This document shows, piece after piece, positions 1-11,897 of a stretch of DNA of 64,000 nt (positions are counted from its first letter, which is position 1; the number at the start of each line of letters is the position of its first letter). A program made the position numbers and the translations under genes. The DNA is from Cytidiella melzeri (lineage: Eukaryota; Basidiomycota; Agaricomycetes; Polyporales; Irpicaceae), in assembly GCA_022592445.1 (NCBI GenBank), contig JABYQR010000018.1:210732-274731 (forward strand), in the 5' to 3' direction. A model generated the notes under the pieces. The model was not told the DNA's origin. It worked only from the letters and a program-made list of their open reading frames with translations, and did not search any database.

Positions 1-1024
1 GCGACTGGGTAGGAGTCTGGCAAAGGCTGTGGTATCGGGTGTAGCTGCACAGCAGCGCTACAGTACATTATCTGTCAATGACGAGGTTCGGACGGGAGCG
101 CGAGATGGTAGTATGAGGGTACAATTCAATGCTGAATACAGTGGTTGCGCTTGAATATAAGTACTGGGTCCCTCGATCGTCGAGGACCCCTTTCCGTCTT
201 CCAACTCCTTCCCGACTCTATTGCCCAATCCAGTCACCCGACCGGGTCACATCCTTGACATTATCCCACTCTGGCGAGAATTCTGATTTGCCATAGACTC
301 GCCAAGCTGCCACGTGCGTCTTCCATAACAAGTAATGGGACGCGCGAGCTTGCGAAGGTACGACCTGCCAAATCGGGTGGGTACGAGCGTAGATTTGCCA
401 ACGTTCCACAACGTCCATCCCTCAGTGTTTCCGATAACATACAACTGCGAAGCCTGATTCCCCATACTATGAGCTACAGCAGTTTGTCCCACCTAGCGGG
501 GTGACGGCCAGCGTTGAAATGGAGAGGTGAGGAGAACTAACTCTTTATTATATTAAAGAGTACCTTTTGCTTCGGTTTTCATCAGGTACATGATTTTCTG
601 TTGCGGTGCTACTACTGTCGACATTTTTAAGGAATGGAATGGAGTCTGGGCTGTGGATGAGCTGTCAGTAGCAGTCATAGCAAGTACAGCCGCTGGAATG
701 CTCTGTGGGGCACATGCGTTTCTAAGCCCACGCTAAGATTGTCTTTGCTGTCAGTAAGTGGATCTCTGACCGTGAGCCCCGCCGTTCCTGACATCGCTTC
801 GTAGCAGCTTTTGCCAGTGGATTTAGTCACTTGATTGATGAACTCCGAGCTATGCTTCATAGTGGTGCTGATTGTCAGGCTCCAGCTGGAGTACATGCCT
901 GCAAGCGGCGAACTCGTGCGCCCCCTCTATATATCCGCAGACGATATAAAGAACAGGCATTCGTTGCAGTTGACCTCAAACCCTTTCTTCGTAACGTCTT
1001 CCAACACCCACTTTCGCAGCACCA
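1..1024. other. Intergenic and promoter DNA of the first gene
   Basis: No coding region could be supported here; the open frames are short, lack family features and have no plausible splice partners. A TATA-like stretch (GATATAAAG) lies near 942-950, about 75 bp upstream of the ATG at 1025, and an AT-rich CTATATATCC stretch just before it, so the core promoter of the following gene is probably at 930-950. A bulged inverted repeat lies near 164-190. Confidence 0.5.
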
Positions 1025-4000
1025 ATGTCAGACCTTCACGACACCCGTAAGGCTATCGCTCGTATCAACACTGGCAAGAATGTCAATGAAGACAGCTGGA
1101 TGACGTGAGTCACTTTCTCCCTGTCGCTTTCGCTACGAAAACTCAACTCGTCCACCAGCATGTGGTGTAACACGAATTGGGGTGATCTCCTTCAGCCCGC
1201 GCCACTGTCAATTGCACTCCTCGGCTCACTTCTGGTCATTGCTTCCAGCACCGACGACTTTTGTTCGTGTGATTCTCTACATTTTCATGCGGTTTGACTT
1301 AATTTTATGGACATAGCTCTTGTAAATACTGACGACGCGGTTCCTTACACGTGGAAGTATGCAAGCCGCCCAGGTTCGTTCAAATCCTGCTTGATGCAAA
1401 TGGTACGTCTGCTACGTAGTCTTCGCATACCATGCTTATGGACTGTCACTCTTGTAGGTCACCGAGGGCTACACTTCATTTGGTACTGCGCACAAATCTA
1501 TGACTCGCATTCAGAATGCGTCGTCCCAGCTACCGGATGTAATCAGGGATGCGGTACTCACTATCATCAAGGGTACCCCCAATGAGGTGAGCATAATCAA
1601 TGCCCACGATCTGCGTTGGCACTTACGAGCTTCCAATACACAGGTCAAGAAGTTACTCCCTCCCCAGATTACATCTGCTCTCAAGCACGCGAACATTTGC
1701 GCGTACGTATTCCGTATGCCAATGTCTTGGTTTGGGGCTTATCGAGCATCGTGTGCGTTAGAACTGCTGCACGGCAAGCAGAGGACGCCTTCCACGGTAT
1801 TCAGAACCTGGCAGGTGAACTCGTTATAGCGTGTACAAATCAGGTGTGCCTAACTGGGATATATACGCTGCGTAAGGTTGCAACGCTGACAGCACGCTCA
1901 GGTGGGAACTTCCGAGCAGAAGCTCCAGGCCAATAAGACTCAGCTCGCGATCCTCGCCGAACGGAAGAAAGCTGAAGAGGAACGAGTGAAACTTGCAAAA
2001 GAGACTAACGATCGTATGAAGAAGGTGTGTTTCCAAGTATACCACTAATCACTCGGCGCTGACGAAAGTGAACAGTCGTTTGATGGTGCTGAGGAAGACT
2101 TCCACAATGCTGCGAAGAACGTTCCTAACGGGTATGTATCATCGAATTTGTACCTCCGTGATTGGACACTTACTTATCATTTATTGACCAGCTGGGACCT
2201 TGTTGGCATGCAAGCCGCAGAGGCCTTGACTCAATTCGCAATGGCGGCGGGTAATGCACTTATCAGCGCCGCAACGATCAAGCAGCAAGCTGCCATGGCC
2301 GGTATTGAGATACTCTCAAAGCAGGCGGGTGTTGACCATGGAAACAAGACTGGTAGCAAGGATGGGAAGACCGATACCAGCCAACCTGCCGCCCCTGTGG
2401 CCCCAACTCCTGCGCAGAACACTCAGCCAAATGCGGTGAACACGTCGGACCCTGCTAACCTTGAAGTCAACAAGGTGTTGCACCTCCTCAATGCCCTACA
2501 ATTCCTCGTCTCCGGCGGCCCTGGTGGAGGTCCAGACTGGGACAATATTCGTAGCGTTGTGAGTATGCCAGACCTCTGTGTGTCAGTGCATGTCATGACA
2601 ATCATGCCTGACAGGGCACCGACGGCTCGCAATCCGGCGGGATGTACGTGGAGATCACCTTGTCGACCATCAAGGACCGACTCGATCCTTCGAAGCCTGT
2701 TTCTGCACAGCTCCTTCCTATTTTGGAGTCTGCAATGTCAATCGCTAAAGGGATTATGGTCATCTCGAGGTCTGTTCAGAGCGCGGATGACACAGCTCTC
2801 GAGAAGTATAAACCTAAGATCGCGACGCTCGTTTCGGATGCGCAGCAGCTCGTCCAAAAGGTGAATTTCATCTTACAGCAGCCAGGAACGGTCGCTACTG
2901 GACCTGCGACCCCGCCGACTCCGATACAGAACACAAACCAGGCAGCGGTAAGTTGCGGATTTACTCCTTCTCCAGAAGCAAGCTCAGATACAGGATTTAG
3001 ATAGAAACTCGCCGTCGAAAACGCAAAGTTCCAGGTTGACCAGACTCGAGCGAACCTCGAGGCATCTCGAGAATCTTACAATACAGACACGTCGAAACTG
3101 CTGGAACAGCAAGAGATGATCACCAAGACCATTGCTCAGCTGAGCAGTCTCTCCTTAGCCAATACCGGTATCAAGGCCATGCTGCCTGTGCTCATCAAGG
3201 CTGTCGGCGCGTTTACTAGTTCGTTATGCCACTTATCTCGTTTGATGCCCTGTTGATCGTTCCTATTACGTCTAGCTTTGCAAGCTCAATTCTCGCAAAT
3301 CACCCAGTTCTTTGAGAATGTCACGTCCTTGCTCTCTGACATACTCCAGCCCTCTGTGCAACGCTGGGCGGAGACCATGGAGAGCACGGCCACGCTTGGC
3401 GATACCAAAATCGGAGGTAATTTTGGAGTTTGACTCAGCAAATCGGTATTCCCTTATGAATGTGACAGATCTCGCCCGTCAGCTCATTTATACGCAAATG
3501 ATGGTGCCTTTCAAGGTCAGCATGCTTTCAGAGAAGATCGCGACGGTCTATCTCGATGTGTCGACCAACTACATCTTGCCTGCTCAGAGGTACGTGCTGA
3601 GGCTCTGCCTAGCATACGTAGGACTGACACTTCGCGTCGTGTATAGGAGCGTCGGTAGTATGATAGAATTCACCGAAGACACAAGCGACACCGGCCGAGC
3701 AAAGCTGAGAGGTAATGTCGCACATCGTATAAGCTCCTACCGTCTCATCTGACACTGGCAATAGCTTCTCTGGAGGAGAAACAGAAGAAACTGCAGCAGG
3801 AATCCACCTTAGCTAGCCATGCGATTTCAGAGCTCGTCGCATCCGATCAGAAGGTATGTATATCTTGGCTAACGCGAAGCTTTATTGTTGACCCGCACTC
3901 CATTCAGAAATTCGTAGCGGCCATCGATGACCGTTTGAACAACATCAAGGTTGCTCTGCAGGATGTTCTCCCATCTATTGCTCAACCCGGTAAGCAAGGA

Positions 4001-4157
4001 TTAAGTCACTCGTGCCATGCATATAGCTCATTCGGAGTCCTATCCAGTCCCCAAGCAGATACAAGATGTCACGAGCGAACACGTCGAGCAGTACTCTGAG
4101 AAGCGTGCCACGGCCAAGAAGAATAACCCGATGTTTAACGTTGATGAAATGGCGTAA
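1025..4157 (+). CDS. Large predicted alpha-helical protein of unknown function (about 700 aa, about 16 exons)
   Basis: I do not recognise the family. Splice signals and phase give a consistent chain from exon 3 onward: 1458-1586, 1644-1702, 1762-1843, 1902-2024, 2076-2131, 2192-2558, 2615-2947, 3005-3218, 3276-3416, 3469-3589, 3647-3711, 3765-3853, 3908-3989 and 4048-4157 (TAA). Exon 1 is 1025-1104; the exon or exons between 1159 and 1402 are uncertain. The translation is dominated by amphipathic helix: a Lys/Glu-rich coiled-coil segment (1902-2024), an Ala/Gln-rich helix at 2192-2330, a Pro/Thr linker near 2370-2440, a long heptad-like helix at 3005-3120 followed by a hydrophobic helix, and further Leu/Glu/Lys helices to the C terminus. 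There is no signal peptide. Low-complexity linkers between helical bundles suggest a rod or multi-bundle protein. A helical pore-former fold is only a speculation from the helix-hydrophobic-helix order. Confidence is high that a gene exists and low on function. Confidence 0.75.
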
Positions 4158-4539
4158 ACAACGGCAATGGGGTAGCGAAACTATGCGCATTACTCTTTCG
4201 ATATTCCCTTTTCGTCTTATCCGTTTTACTAAAATAATATAAAAACCGTGTATTTTTGTATCTTCTCAATAACATTGTGTTCATCCCTTCGAGCCCCCTT
4301 CCCGTGCGCGCATCAAAACCCTGCGAAAAACAACACAGCATATTTTACTCTCGCATCCTTCTCTCGAATGTACAATTCAGAGAATATGCACTAGCCGCCG
4401 GCATTTCGAATTTAGTCGAACATCACCTTTGTGGCGCATACGCGCTTGAATGCCACGTGGCTTCTTCTGACGCTGTAAAGCGCCCATGCCATGATCAGCC
4501 TGAGAACAGCCGTGACAACCTGACCTCAACAACACACAG

Positions 4540-7361
4540 ATGACAACCACAAGAGACGCTACTAAACGCGTAAAACACCGTCGGGCAAATTCGCCGCTTC
4601 CAAAGTACACAAAAGACTGGCCAGCTGAAGTGTACAGGCCAGAGACCCTTCCCGACAATTACGATACCCGGGTTGATTCAGCCCACATATTTGCACTTCC
4701 AGAGACAGATGGCACAAGTTCGCGAGTTTTGTATATTACTGCACATGCCTGTGTGCAATGCAACCGAGCCAAGCGGTTTTGTTCGCGCGGCCGACCTTGC
4801 AGCAAGTGCGAGGAGCTAGGCAACGCTAGCAGCTGCACTACTACGGAGGGAGGATGGATGCCACTGAAGATTAACAAAGGAAAAAATGTTACGATGGGTC
4901 CGGAACTGGCCTCGCCGAAAAGTACGCCGCGCAACACTCGAAACCAGAGAACGCTCGGCCCACGTTTTCCTGCTTCAAGTTCGGCTATCTCTAGCCTGAA
5001 CAAGTCTCGCAGGTCCCCAGTTTACTATGGCTCTACGACTAGGAAATCTGCCAGAATTCTGAAAGCCTTCCCGGAATCAGTGAGCGCCAGGTTCTTACGT
5101 GCAGCGGAACGAGCGAAACGATTCCGCCAGTCCTCACGCCGCGCTACCGCCAGTGCCAGCGCCCGAACGAAGCGCGAGGAGAAAAGCCCTTCAGATGCTG
5201 AACAGGACGATGAGGTTTCCTCTCTATCAGACATGGAACTGACCACTCTATCGTCCCCCTCCGTCTCTGCAGCGGCAGAGACAGATCCTTCTTCTCCTGG
5301 GACAGGTCAGTCTACATCTCCGTCCGAGATCTTCATTCTGCTAAGCTGGTGTACATATATTAGCAGCTTTCAGCTTACGCAAGCATTCTGTAGAGCTGAG
5401 GATCGGTCGTATCCTTTCTCTGGCCACGGCTTTCGGGACTGAGCAGCGGATAAGTCCCACACACCGCCAGTATACCGAGAGGGACGGCAGCGAGATCAAT
5501 GGCGGCTCTCAGAATTCGGATGAACCTTCCACTGGACCTCCTGTCGCTTCAACAAGTACCATTTCAGCCCCTGCGACCACGTGTGAGCCCACGATAAATG
5601 CAACGGTAGCTGAACCCCGTCAAGAGTTGCTTTCTGAGCGTGATTTTCCTACTCTATCCATGGTGACAAATGCTCCAAACATTCCTGGCGCTTTTACGGC
5701 AGGCACAGAGAGATCCGCTCTATCTCGTGCTTCCCAAGTTCGCTCGGGACCATCTTCTCATGAAGACGAAGACGCACGTTCTGCGACTGAAGATGCCGTC
5801 GAGCCGACTTCTCAGTCAGCACCAGTGCGTGTCTCGCACCCATCGAGTCTCATTGCAGGTCCCTCAACATGTATAGCAGCTCCTGCTGTCTCTCGCGAAC
5901 CGTCCTTCCGCCTCTCTACATCAGCCTCATGGGCCCGTCCAGATACCGACTCGGAGCCCGACTCAGACTCCGAAGCTTCCTTCATTCCCTCCAGCAATCC
6001 TCCTGACCGTTCAATCCATATACTACCTATCGGCGCAAAGCGAAAGCGTCCCATATATGAGCATATACATAACAACGATACACACGAAAAAACCGCAATC
6101 CAGGCCAGGGAGTCTAATTCCTACGCATCCACCTCTGGCATTCATCTCTCCCGTGAGTATTCTCTCCCAGAACAGGCACTGCGACCGCTGGCCGCAGAGC
6201 AGGTACAGACCGACTGGGACGCAGGATCCTCTGAAGAAGAAGTAATGCGATTTTTGAAACGACCGAAACATTCCAACTCTACCACTCCATCGACTGCCCC
6301 ACCTTTTGCGCGTAACATCCCCGTGACGCTTGCGTCCGTGTCCTCAAAGTCGTCGCTGGGCGAATCAATTGTCGTGCAAGTTGAAGAGACTCTTTACCAG
6401 CTACCTCGGAACCGACTCGAGAAGCATTCGCGGTACTTCGCGGAACTGATCGCGAAGAGAGCCGCTACAAGATCTCTGGTTCTTGCTCCGGCAGAGCCCG
6501 GTTCACAGTCCGACCGCTGGCCCGTCTTCCAGCTCACGCACGTATCGTCCAAGGATTTCCAAGCACTGCTCAATGTGTTTGATGATATCGGGTTCGTCTA
6601 TCACAGTTCTGTCTTTTGTATGATCACAAATAATGCTGTATTCAAACAGGACTTTCATTGAGGATTCCCCGAGCTATCCGGACTTGCTCGCGATATTTTG
6701 CGCCGCACGTGCACTACGATTCGGACAATTGGACGCTATTGCCGCCTACAAGCTATGTACGATCTGGCCACCAGAATTGCCCTGCGTTACGCCCGCCCGT
6801 GTTCCATACGCCGCAGAGACGGTCGTGATCGCTAGGACGCACAACGTCCCTGCACTGCTCAAGCGTGCTTTCTACGAGTTGCTACGGACCGAAGGCTTTG
6901 CCCAAATGGACCTCAATTTACCCAACAGACAAGAAAAGTCTGCTGATGGGAGCGACGTCATCGGGCGCGCAGAACTTGGCCGTGCAGATCTCATGCGGCT
7001 AGTCACCGCCAGGGAGAAGTTGGGCAAGGCATGGGCTGCGCTCGTCGGATCTGCTCCAAGCGATGCTGTTCTACCTTGCCCTTTGCAAGCTCCCGACCAG
7101 CAGTCTCGCGCCATCGACCCCATCCGACATCGTTGCGCTGAAGCCTGGAAGAACAACGCGTCGATCTGGAATCGCAAAGTCATGGAGCCTGGATTTTTTG
7201 AGCGGTGGATGCTCGATCCGATATGCGGATTAGATCGCCTCGCTGCAATGGACTGGTCCGAAGCCGGTTTCTGCTCAAACTGTGTCAGAGCCCGTCGCGG
7301 ACTGTGGCAGAGGGAGAAAGAAGATATTTGGACGAATCTTGATACGTGGCTAGGCTTGTAA
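4540..7361 (+). CDS. Zn(II)2Cys6-type cluster protein with C-terminal BTB/POZ domain
   Basis: Three exons: 4540-5305, 5364-6591 and 6650-7361, giving 901 residues. A second in-phase acceptor at 5394 would remove 10 residues. Residues about 70-101 carry a six-cysteine cluster beginning CVQCNRAKRFC and continuing through CSKC to a last Cys, the spacing of the fungal binuclear zinc cluster DNA-binding motif. The centre is a long Ser/Pro/Glu-rich, probably disordered region with basic patches. Residues about 590-700 resemble a BTB/POZ domain as found in agaricomycete BTB proteins (beta strands around VVQVEETLYQLPR, then a hydrophobic block across the last intron). The C-terminal 200 residues contain a KRAFYELLR helix and a short Cys pair (GFCSNCVRAR) and end in a Trp-rich segment. 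The same C-terminal arrangement recurs in the gene at 12,756-13,964, so the two are paralogues. Nuclear transcriptional regulator is an inference from the zinc cluster. Confidence 0.8.
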
Positions 7362-7800
7362 TGGCGTACGAACATACTCTTGCTGGAACTCACCTGTTTT
7401 TATATTGCGGCGGAGATCTCTGTATGTACGCTTGAGATGATGAGACTTCAGCTAGATGAAGCTCCGCATGCTCCTTCTGTCACTTGTATTTCATTGTACT
7501 CTCTTACATGGCACACTGTGTTCGGCTACTGGGTGGTCGAGTGTACGACATGTATGACAAATGTAGATCCTTCCGATGCAGTGCTGAAGGATGTGCTTGG
7601 TTATCGAGCTGACTGGGATGGACAGTCCGACAGGTCAGAGAGATTGGAGTGATACATTGTCAAGGCATCTTTGGCTATCCCAGGCGCGATCAAATGTTTG
7701 AAAGTAATTGTTACAATGGAGGATACACAAGCACTAGTACAGGTTGTTTATACGTACAGCATATTGATACGGACACCTCATATGGCTCATTCAGCTACAC
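7362..7800. other. Intergenic region between convergent genes
   Basis: The Zn2Cys6-BTB gene ends at 7361 and the minus-strand RAM1 gene ends at 7801, so these 439 bases should hold two 3' ends. No coding region or repeat is evident. Confidence 0.6.
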
Positions 7801-9770
7801 TCATTTCGAGTTCTTAGCCGCGAAAACACGCCTCGGTATATGTTGGCCGTAAAAGTGCGCCATGATGCCTTCGAGATGAGTTACAGTGAGATTTGAGAGT
7901 GGGTGCGTCGCGTTCTAAGAGAAAAGAGAGTCGGAAGCTTAGCAGAGCCTTGATGAATGGCTGGATAAGAAGAAAGCACTCACGAGTCGATTGTGCTCTC
8001 CGCCGACATACTTTGACGTGCCCTCTTCTTCTACCCAGCTTAGTGAGCTCACAAATGCTTCTTTGCGTAATGCAGCTGAGGTTTCATCTGGTTACGCAAA
8101 ACGTGGGCAAGTATGTGCCAGGCAGAAATCATAAGAGTAGGTAAAGACGTATTTACCTGTTGTCTTTTCGCTCTTCACCCAAGCTCCCGTCAGCTCCTCC
8201 CTCCGCTCACTTGACGGTAACATGTGATGCTGAGCCGCTGACAATCCAGACAAGCAGTATAGGGTGTGGTATGCATCGGCCGGTCTGATATACTTTGCTC
8301 AGACACATTGCGGACAGAGACAGAAAAAGGAAGCCCTACTTGGGTGGTTTATCAACCAGTCCCCCTGCGGTGTGCTGTCCGGCATACAAGACGTATTCTT
8401 GTGCCGCCAAGCGATTGAATAACGTATCTAATGGGTTTAGAGCACTCAATAATGATGCCGACGTCAATGAAGGTGGTACTCGCCCTCTACGTCGTCCCAT
8501 ACATCGTCACTTTCACTCTTTCCCGATGATTGCTCATGTACGGTGGTCCTGTCTTGCTCACCGAAGCCTAGCATCCCTTCGACAAGAACGGCGCATCCGC
8601 CCACCCACCAACTATAACACCCATCTACCAATTTATTTGTCCTACCTTTGAATCCGCCGAGCTCAATCTCGGTGCCTTGCATTTGTGTCAACCATCGCAG
8701 AAGCGCGGGGGTGTTGATGTTCGGCTTTGGTTTGTCAGCATAGCAGGTTTGGATGTACGGCTGCAGAAAGATCCAACTCGCAGTGGCACAAAAAGTGTAC
8801 CCGCCATGTGCTTCACCAAGAGGCGGCCGCAAATCAGTTAGCATATAATCTGCTGTAGGAACAAAGAAGTTATGTGAGCTTGACGTTGAGAAGAAATGGT
8901 AACCAGAGTGGCATTCACCTTTCGAGTTCCCGCCACCAAGCGACCAATCAGGGAATGATGCGTTGCAGAAGCCGCCCTCGTACGTTTGGCATGTGGCAAT
9001 GAACTCGGGAGTGCGTTCCAGTAGCTCAGGCGTCAGGAGGTCGAGCATGGTTGCCACCGCAAGCAGACAGTAGATACCGCTGGACGGAACCTTTGTGGGT
9101 CACAAATACTGGAAAGCCGAGATGTCTGAGCACTTACCGGACATCTACTTCACCATGATGGGATACAAGGAATGATCCATCTGGCTGCTTTAAGGACATG
9201 AAGAAGTTGTACAGTCCCTCGCTATACCACATCAATCCTACGCTTGTAGGTTGAGTGAAACGAATATGTACCGATCGATTCTATCCCAGCCTTCGTTGCC
9301 TACTATCGCAAGGGCGCATACCGACGCATAAGTTGGTAGTAGGTGAGGAAACTGGCCTGGACCACCTGCAAAGCCACCGGAGGGATGTTGCATTGCAAGC
9401 AGCGTGTCCGTCGTCCTGAACAATTCAAGTCACAGGTCTGAGAATCGACATGATTGACATACCTTTTCTTGGTCTGGCCATCCAGTCCTACGCCCAGTAT
9501 ACTAAAGCCTTGTAACGTCCAAAAGATCAGCCAGGGTTGACTGGCATCTTGCGATGTATAGCGAGCAGGAAAGCCTTGTACGAGGTTCCGTAATAGAAAC
9601 TGAACATGTGAGCTCTTGTGCAAGGTAGGAACATGGTCCACATTCGCAGAAACCTGTTGTGCCCAGTGCGTTTGCAGGATGTTCTCAGTCGCAGCCTGCA
9701 GATCAGAAGTCGGTGTTGGGTAGCCATCAATAGGCGTTGCGCGCAGGTTTGCTACTTTGAGTGTAGACAT
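7801..9770 (-). CDS. RAM1: Protein farnesyltransferase subunit beta
   Basis: Catalytic beta subunit that, with the alpha subunit, attaches farnesyl to CaaX-box proteins such as Ras and fungal mating pheromones in the cytosol. Nine exons on the minus strand: 9770-9463, 9415-9272, 9242-9138, 9079-8919, 8852-8484, 8427-8340, 8284-8157, 8075-7984 and 7914-7801; 502 residues, within the usual range. The prenyltransferase repeats are clear: GGFAGGPGQ, LKQPDGSF with GEVDVR, QTYEGGF, GEAHGGYTF and GGF followed by NKLVDGCYSWW. Zinc ligands are visible as Asp and Cys in LVDGC and the His in AYHTLYCLSGLS. The reading frame can only be joined at 8484/8427 with a GC-AG intron (8483-8428, donor GCGAGT). 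The intron 8918-8853 is a multiple of three and open, so retention would insert 22 codons. The start at 9770 is the first ATG of the conserved frame. Confidence 0.95.
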
Positions 9771-10298
9771 GTTGACGGCACAGCTCGAGTAGAGTACAAT
9801 GCGGGAACGGAGCTCGTAGGCTAAGCTGGGATAGTTACAAGTACAAGAACAAAAGAAACCCCGGGCTAGGCGTTATGGCACCCATCGACAAGACCAGAAT
9901 CACGTGAAATATTCGACTTGAGGTATCTCAAGGAAGACTCGGCAACGCACTCTATAGCTAAGCCACGGGAGACAGAAATACAACAGCTGCGATCTGCGCT
10001 GCAGTGACGGCGATGGTTTGAAATCTTCGAAGTAGCATCACGTCTTAGTATTGCAGTGCAAACTGGGACGTACATAAGTGCTAGTAGGTTACATGGTACG
10101 CTAACTTTATGTACCCTATTGGTCTGTATGACTCGGAACTCGCACCCATCTGAGGGACTCCTTACCATGGAAGCGTCGTGCAGACACAATATGATGATTG
10201 ACACTGTATACGCAGATCTCCATCTGCACTTGAAGACTTGCCATTCAATGACAGAAAAATAAAGTATTTGGCGTTTGATATTCCTACACAGCGATTAC
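9771..10298. other. Intergenic: RAM1 promoter side and 3' end of the zinc dehydrogenase gene
   Basis: About 530 bases between two minus-strand genes. Open frames here are short and without family features. The interval should hold the RAM1 promoter and 5' UTR. Confidence 0.5.
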
Positions 10299-11750
10299 TT
10301 ATGATGAAGCCCAATCATCCACCCTCGAGACCTGTGGACATCCCGGCGCAGGTGGGCTTGAGAACTTGGTCTCGACAAACACCTTCATGACGCCGCTCTT
10401 GCGTTTGTCAAACGCATCGTAGAGCTTCGGGAAATCCTCAAGCGGCACGCGATGAGAAATCATGCTGGGAATGAGAGACGCATCAGCGCCACAGACACGA
10501 CTATACAAACAGGACGGCCGACTTACAAAGTAGGGTCAAGTTTTCCGGTCAGGATGTAGTCGTTAAGGATTTCTGTCCACCACTTGTGTACCGGAGCCTG
10601 GCCATTGCCGATGAGCCTGATGCCCTTCTCCATCAGCGCACCAACATTGACGTGATTTGCGAAACCAGCATAGGCAGCAATGATGCCGACACGGCCGCCC
10701 TTGCGAACACTCGTTAGCGCCTCGTTGATGGTTTCCGGCACGTCTGTCTCCAGCATCAATGTCTTCTCCACTTTGTGCAGCATCGTCTTCGGCTCATGGA
10801 ACGTGCCGCAGTCGAGCGCAACGTCGAGCCCGCCGGGACAAACTTCCTGCAGGCGCTTCACAACATCTGTATGCTTCGAGAAGTCAAGTGGCTCGACGCC
10901 GGTCTTTTCCTGCGCAAATTGGAGTCGTTCGGGGACGCTGTCAATACCAATTATGCGTTTTGCACCCTTGAGCTTGGCGAATTGAGCGACGCATTGACCG
11001 ATGGGGCCAAGACCCCAGATGCCAACGGTATCTCCTTCATTGACACCGGTGTCCATGACGCAATGGTACGCCGTTGAGAGTACATCAGACAGGTAGAGGA
11101 CCTTCTCGTCTGGCACGCCTTCGGGCACCGCAAGCAAGTTCACGTTGCCCTTAGGGACACGAACGTATTCGGCTTGGCCTCCGGGGAAACCACCTGTGAA
11201 GTGCGAGTATCCGAAGAAGCCAGCGTCGCGATGACCGTACATATAGTTTTGAAGCCTGTGTGATTTGTGAGCATGAGCATATTGCTGCGAGGACGAGTGA
11301 CTTACGTGGAGGGGTTTGTGCGGTCGCAGAAGCTAGACAGCTTCTGCTTGCAGTAATTGCACTCGCCGCACGCAATTTGGAAAGAGACAACGACGCGGTC
11401 GCCGGGTTTGTGGTTGGTGACATTTGGGCCAACCTTGTCGACAACACCCATGAACTCTAGGTAATGCGTAAGCTCGCTTGCAATGTTGGAAAGGTGAGAA
11501 GCAGCTCACCGTGTCCAAGGATGTCACCCTTCTGCAAGGCTACAATCTCTCCGTGGTACAAGTGAAGATCTGAGCCACAGATTGTCGTGCCCGTAACCTT
11601 GAGAATGACGTCGTCTGGTTCTGTAATGTCTGGAACCGGGGCCTGGACGATGCGGACGTCTTGAGGGCCAAACCATGCGAGCGCCTTCATCATCTCGCCC
11701 GTTTTCCTGCCCTTGTATTCGGGGTGTATCTCCGTGGGTACAGTACCCAT
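10299..11750 (-). CDS. Zinc-containing dehydrogenase, formaldehyde-dehydrogenase-like family
   Basis: Medium-chain NAD-dependent dehydrogenase, most similar in architecture to glutathione-independent formaldehyde/alcohol dehydrogenases. Exons: 11750-11510, 11456-11306, 11255-10527 and 10464-10299; 428 residues. The GroES-like half shows the catalytic zinc Cys in TICGSDLHLYHG, the GHE motif formed across the first intron, and the structural-zinc cluster C-x2-C-x2-C-x7-C (starting CGECNYCK). The Rossmann half carries GLGPIGQ and an acidic residue after GIDS. The insert around YMYGHRDAGFFGYSHFTGG is characteristic of this subfamily. The start is placed at the ATG opening MGTVPTE at 11750; an in-frame upstream ATG at 11780 would add 10 residues. 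A TATATAA box at 11891-11897 lies about 140 bp upstream. The substrate cannot be read from sequence; aldehyde detoxification is the family expectation. Confidence 0.9.
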
Positions 11751-11890
11751 GGACTGAGTGGAATGGTCAGAGAGGTTCATGCACCTTGCGAAAGATGGCG
11801 TACATTCTGCACTGCGTTGGCTATCGCTTGCATGTTGGACGTGTGGAGAGTAAGATACGGATGCTTGGTCAAGGCGACCTTTGCTTGTCT

Positions 11891-11897
11891 TATATAA
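11891..11897 (-). promoter_or_regulatory. TATA box of the zinc dehydrogenase gene
   Basis: TATATAA (near-palindromic) lies 141-147 bp upstream of the minus-strand start codon at 11750. Transcription would start near 11,860, leaving a leader of about 100 nt that contains two or three small upstream ATGs. Confidence 0.5.

Noticed and set aside
164..190. Inverted repeat GGGTCCCTCGA...TCGAGGACCCC as a possible terminator or element end
   Set aside because: Stem has a bulge, there is no T run and no partner repeat. Eukaryotic Pol II genes do not use such terminators.
6872..7393. Minus-strand frame of 173 codons
   Set aside because: Lies fully opposite the conserved C-terminal part of the Zn2Cys6-BTB protein and has Ser/Arg-rich shadow composition.
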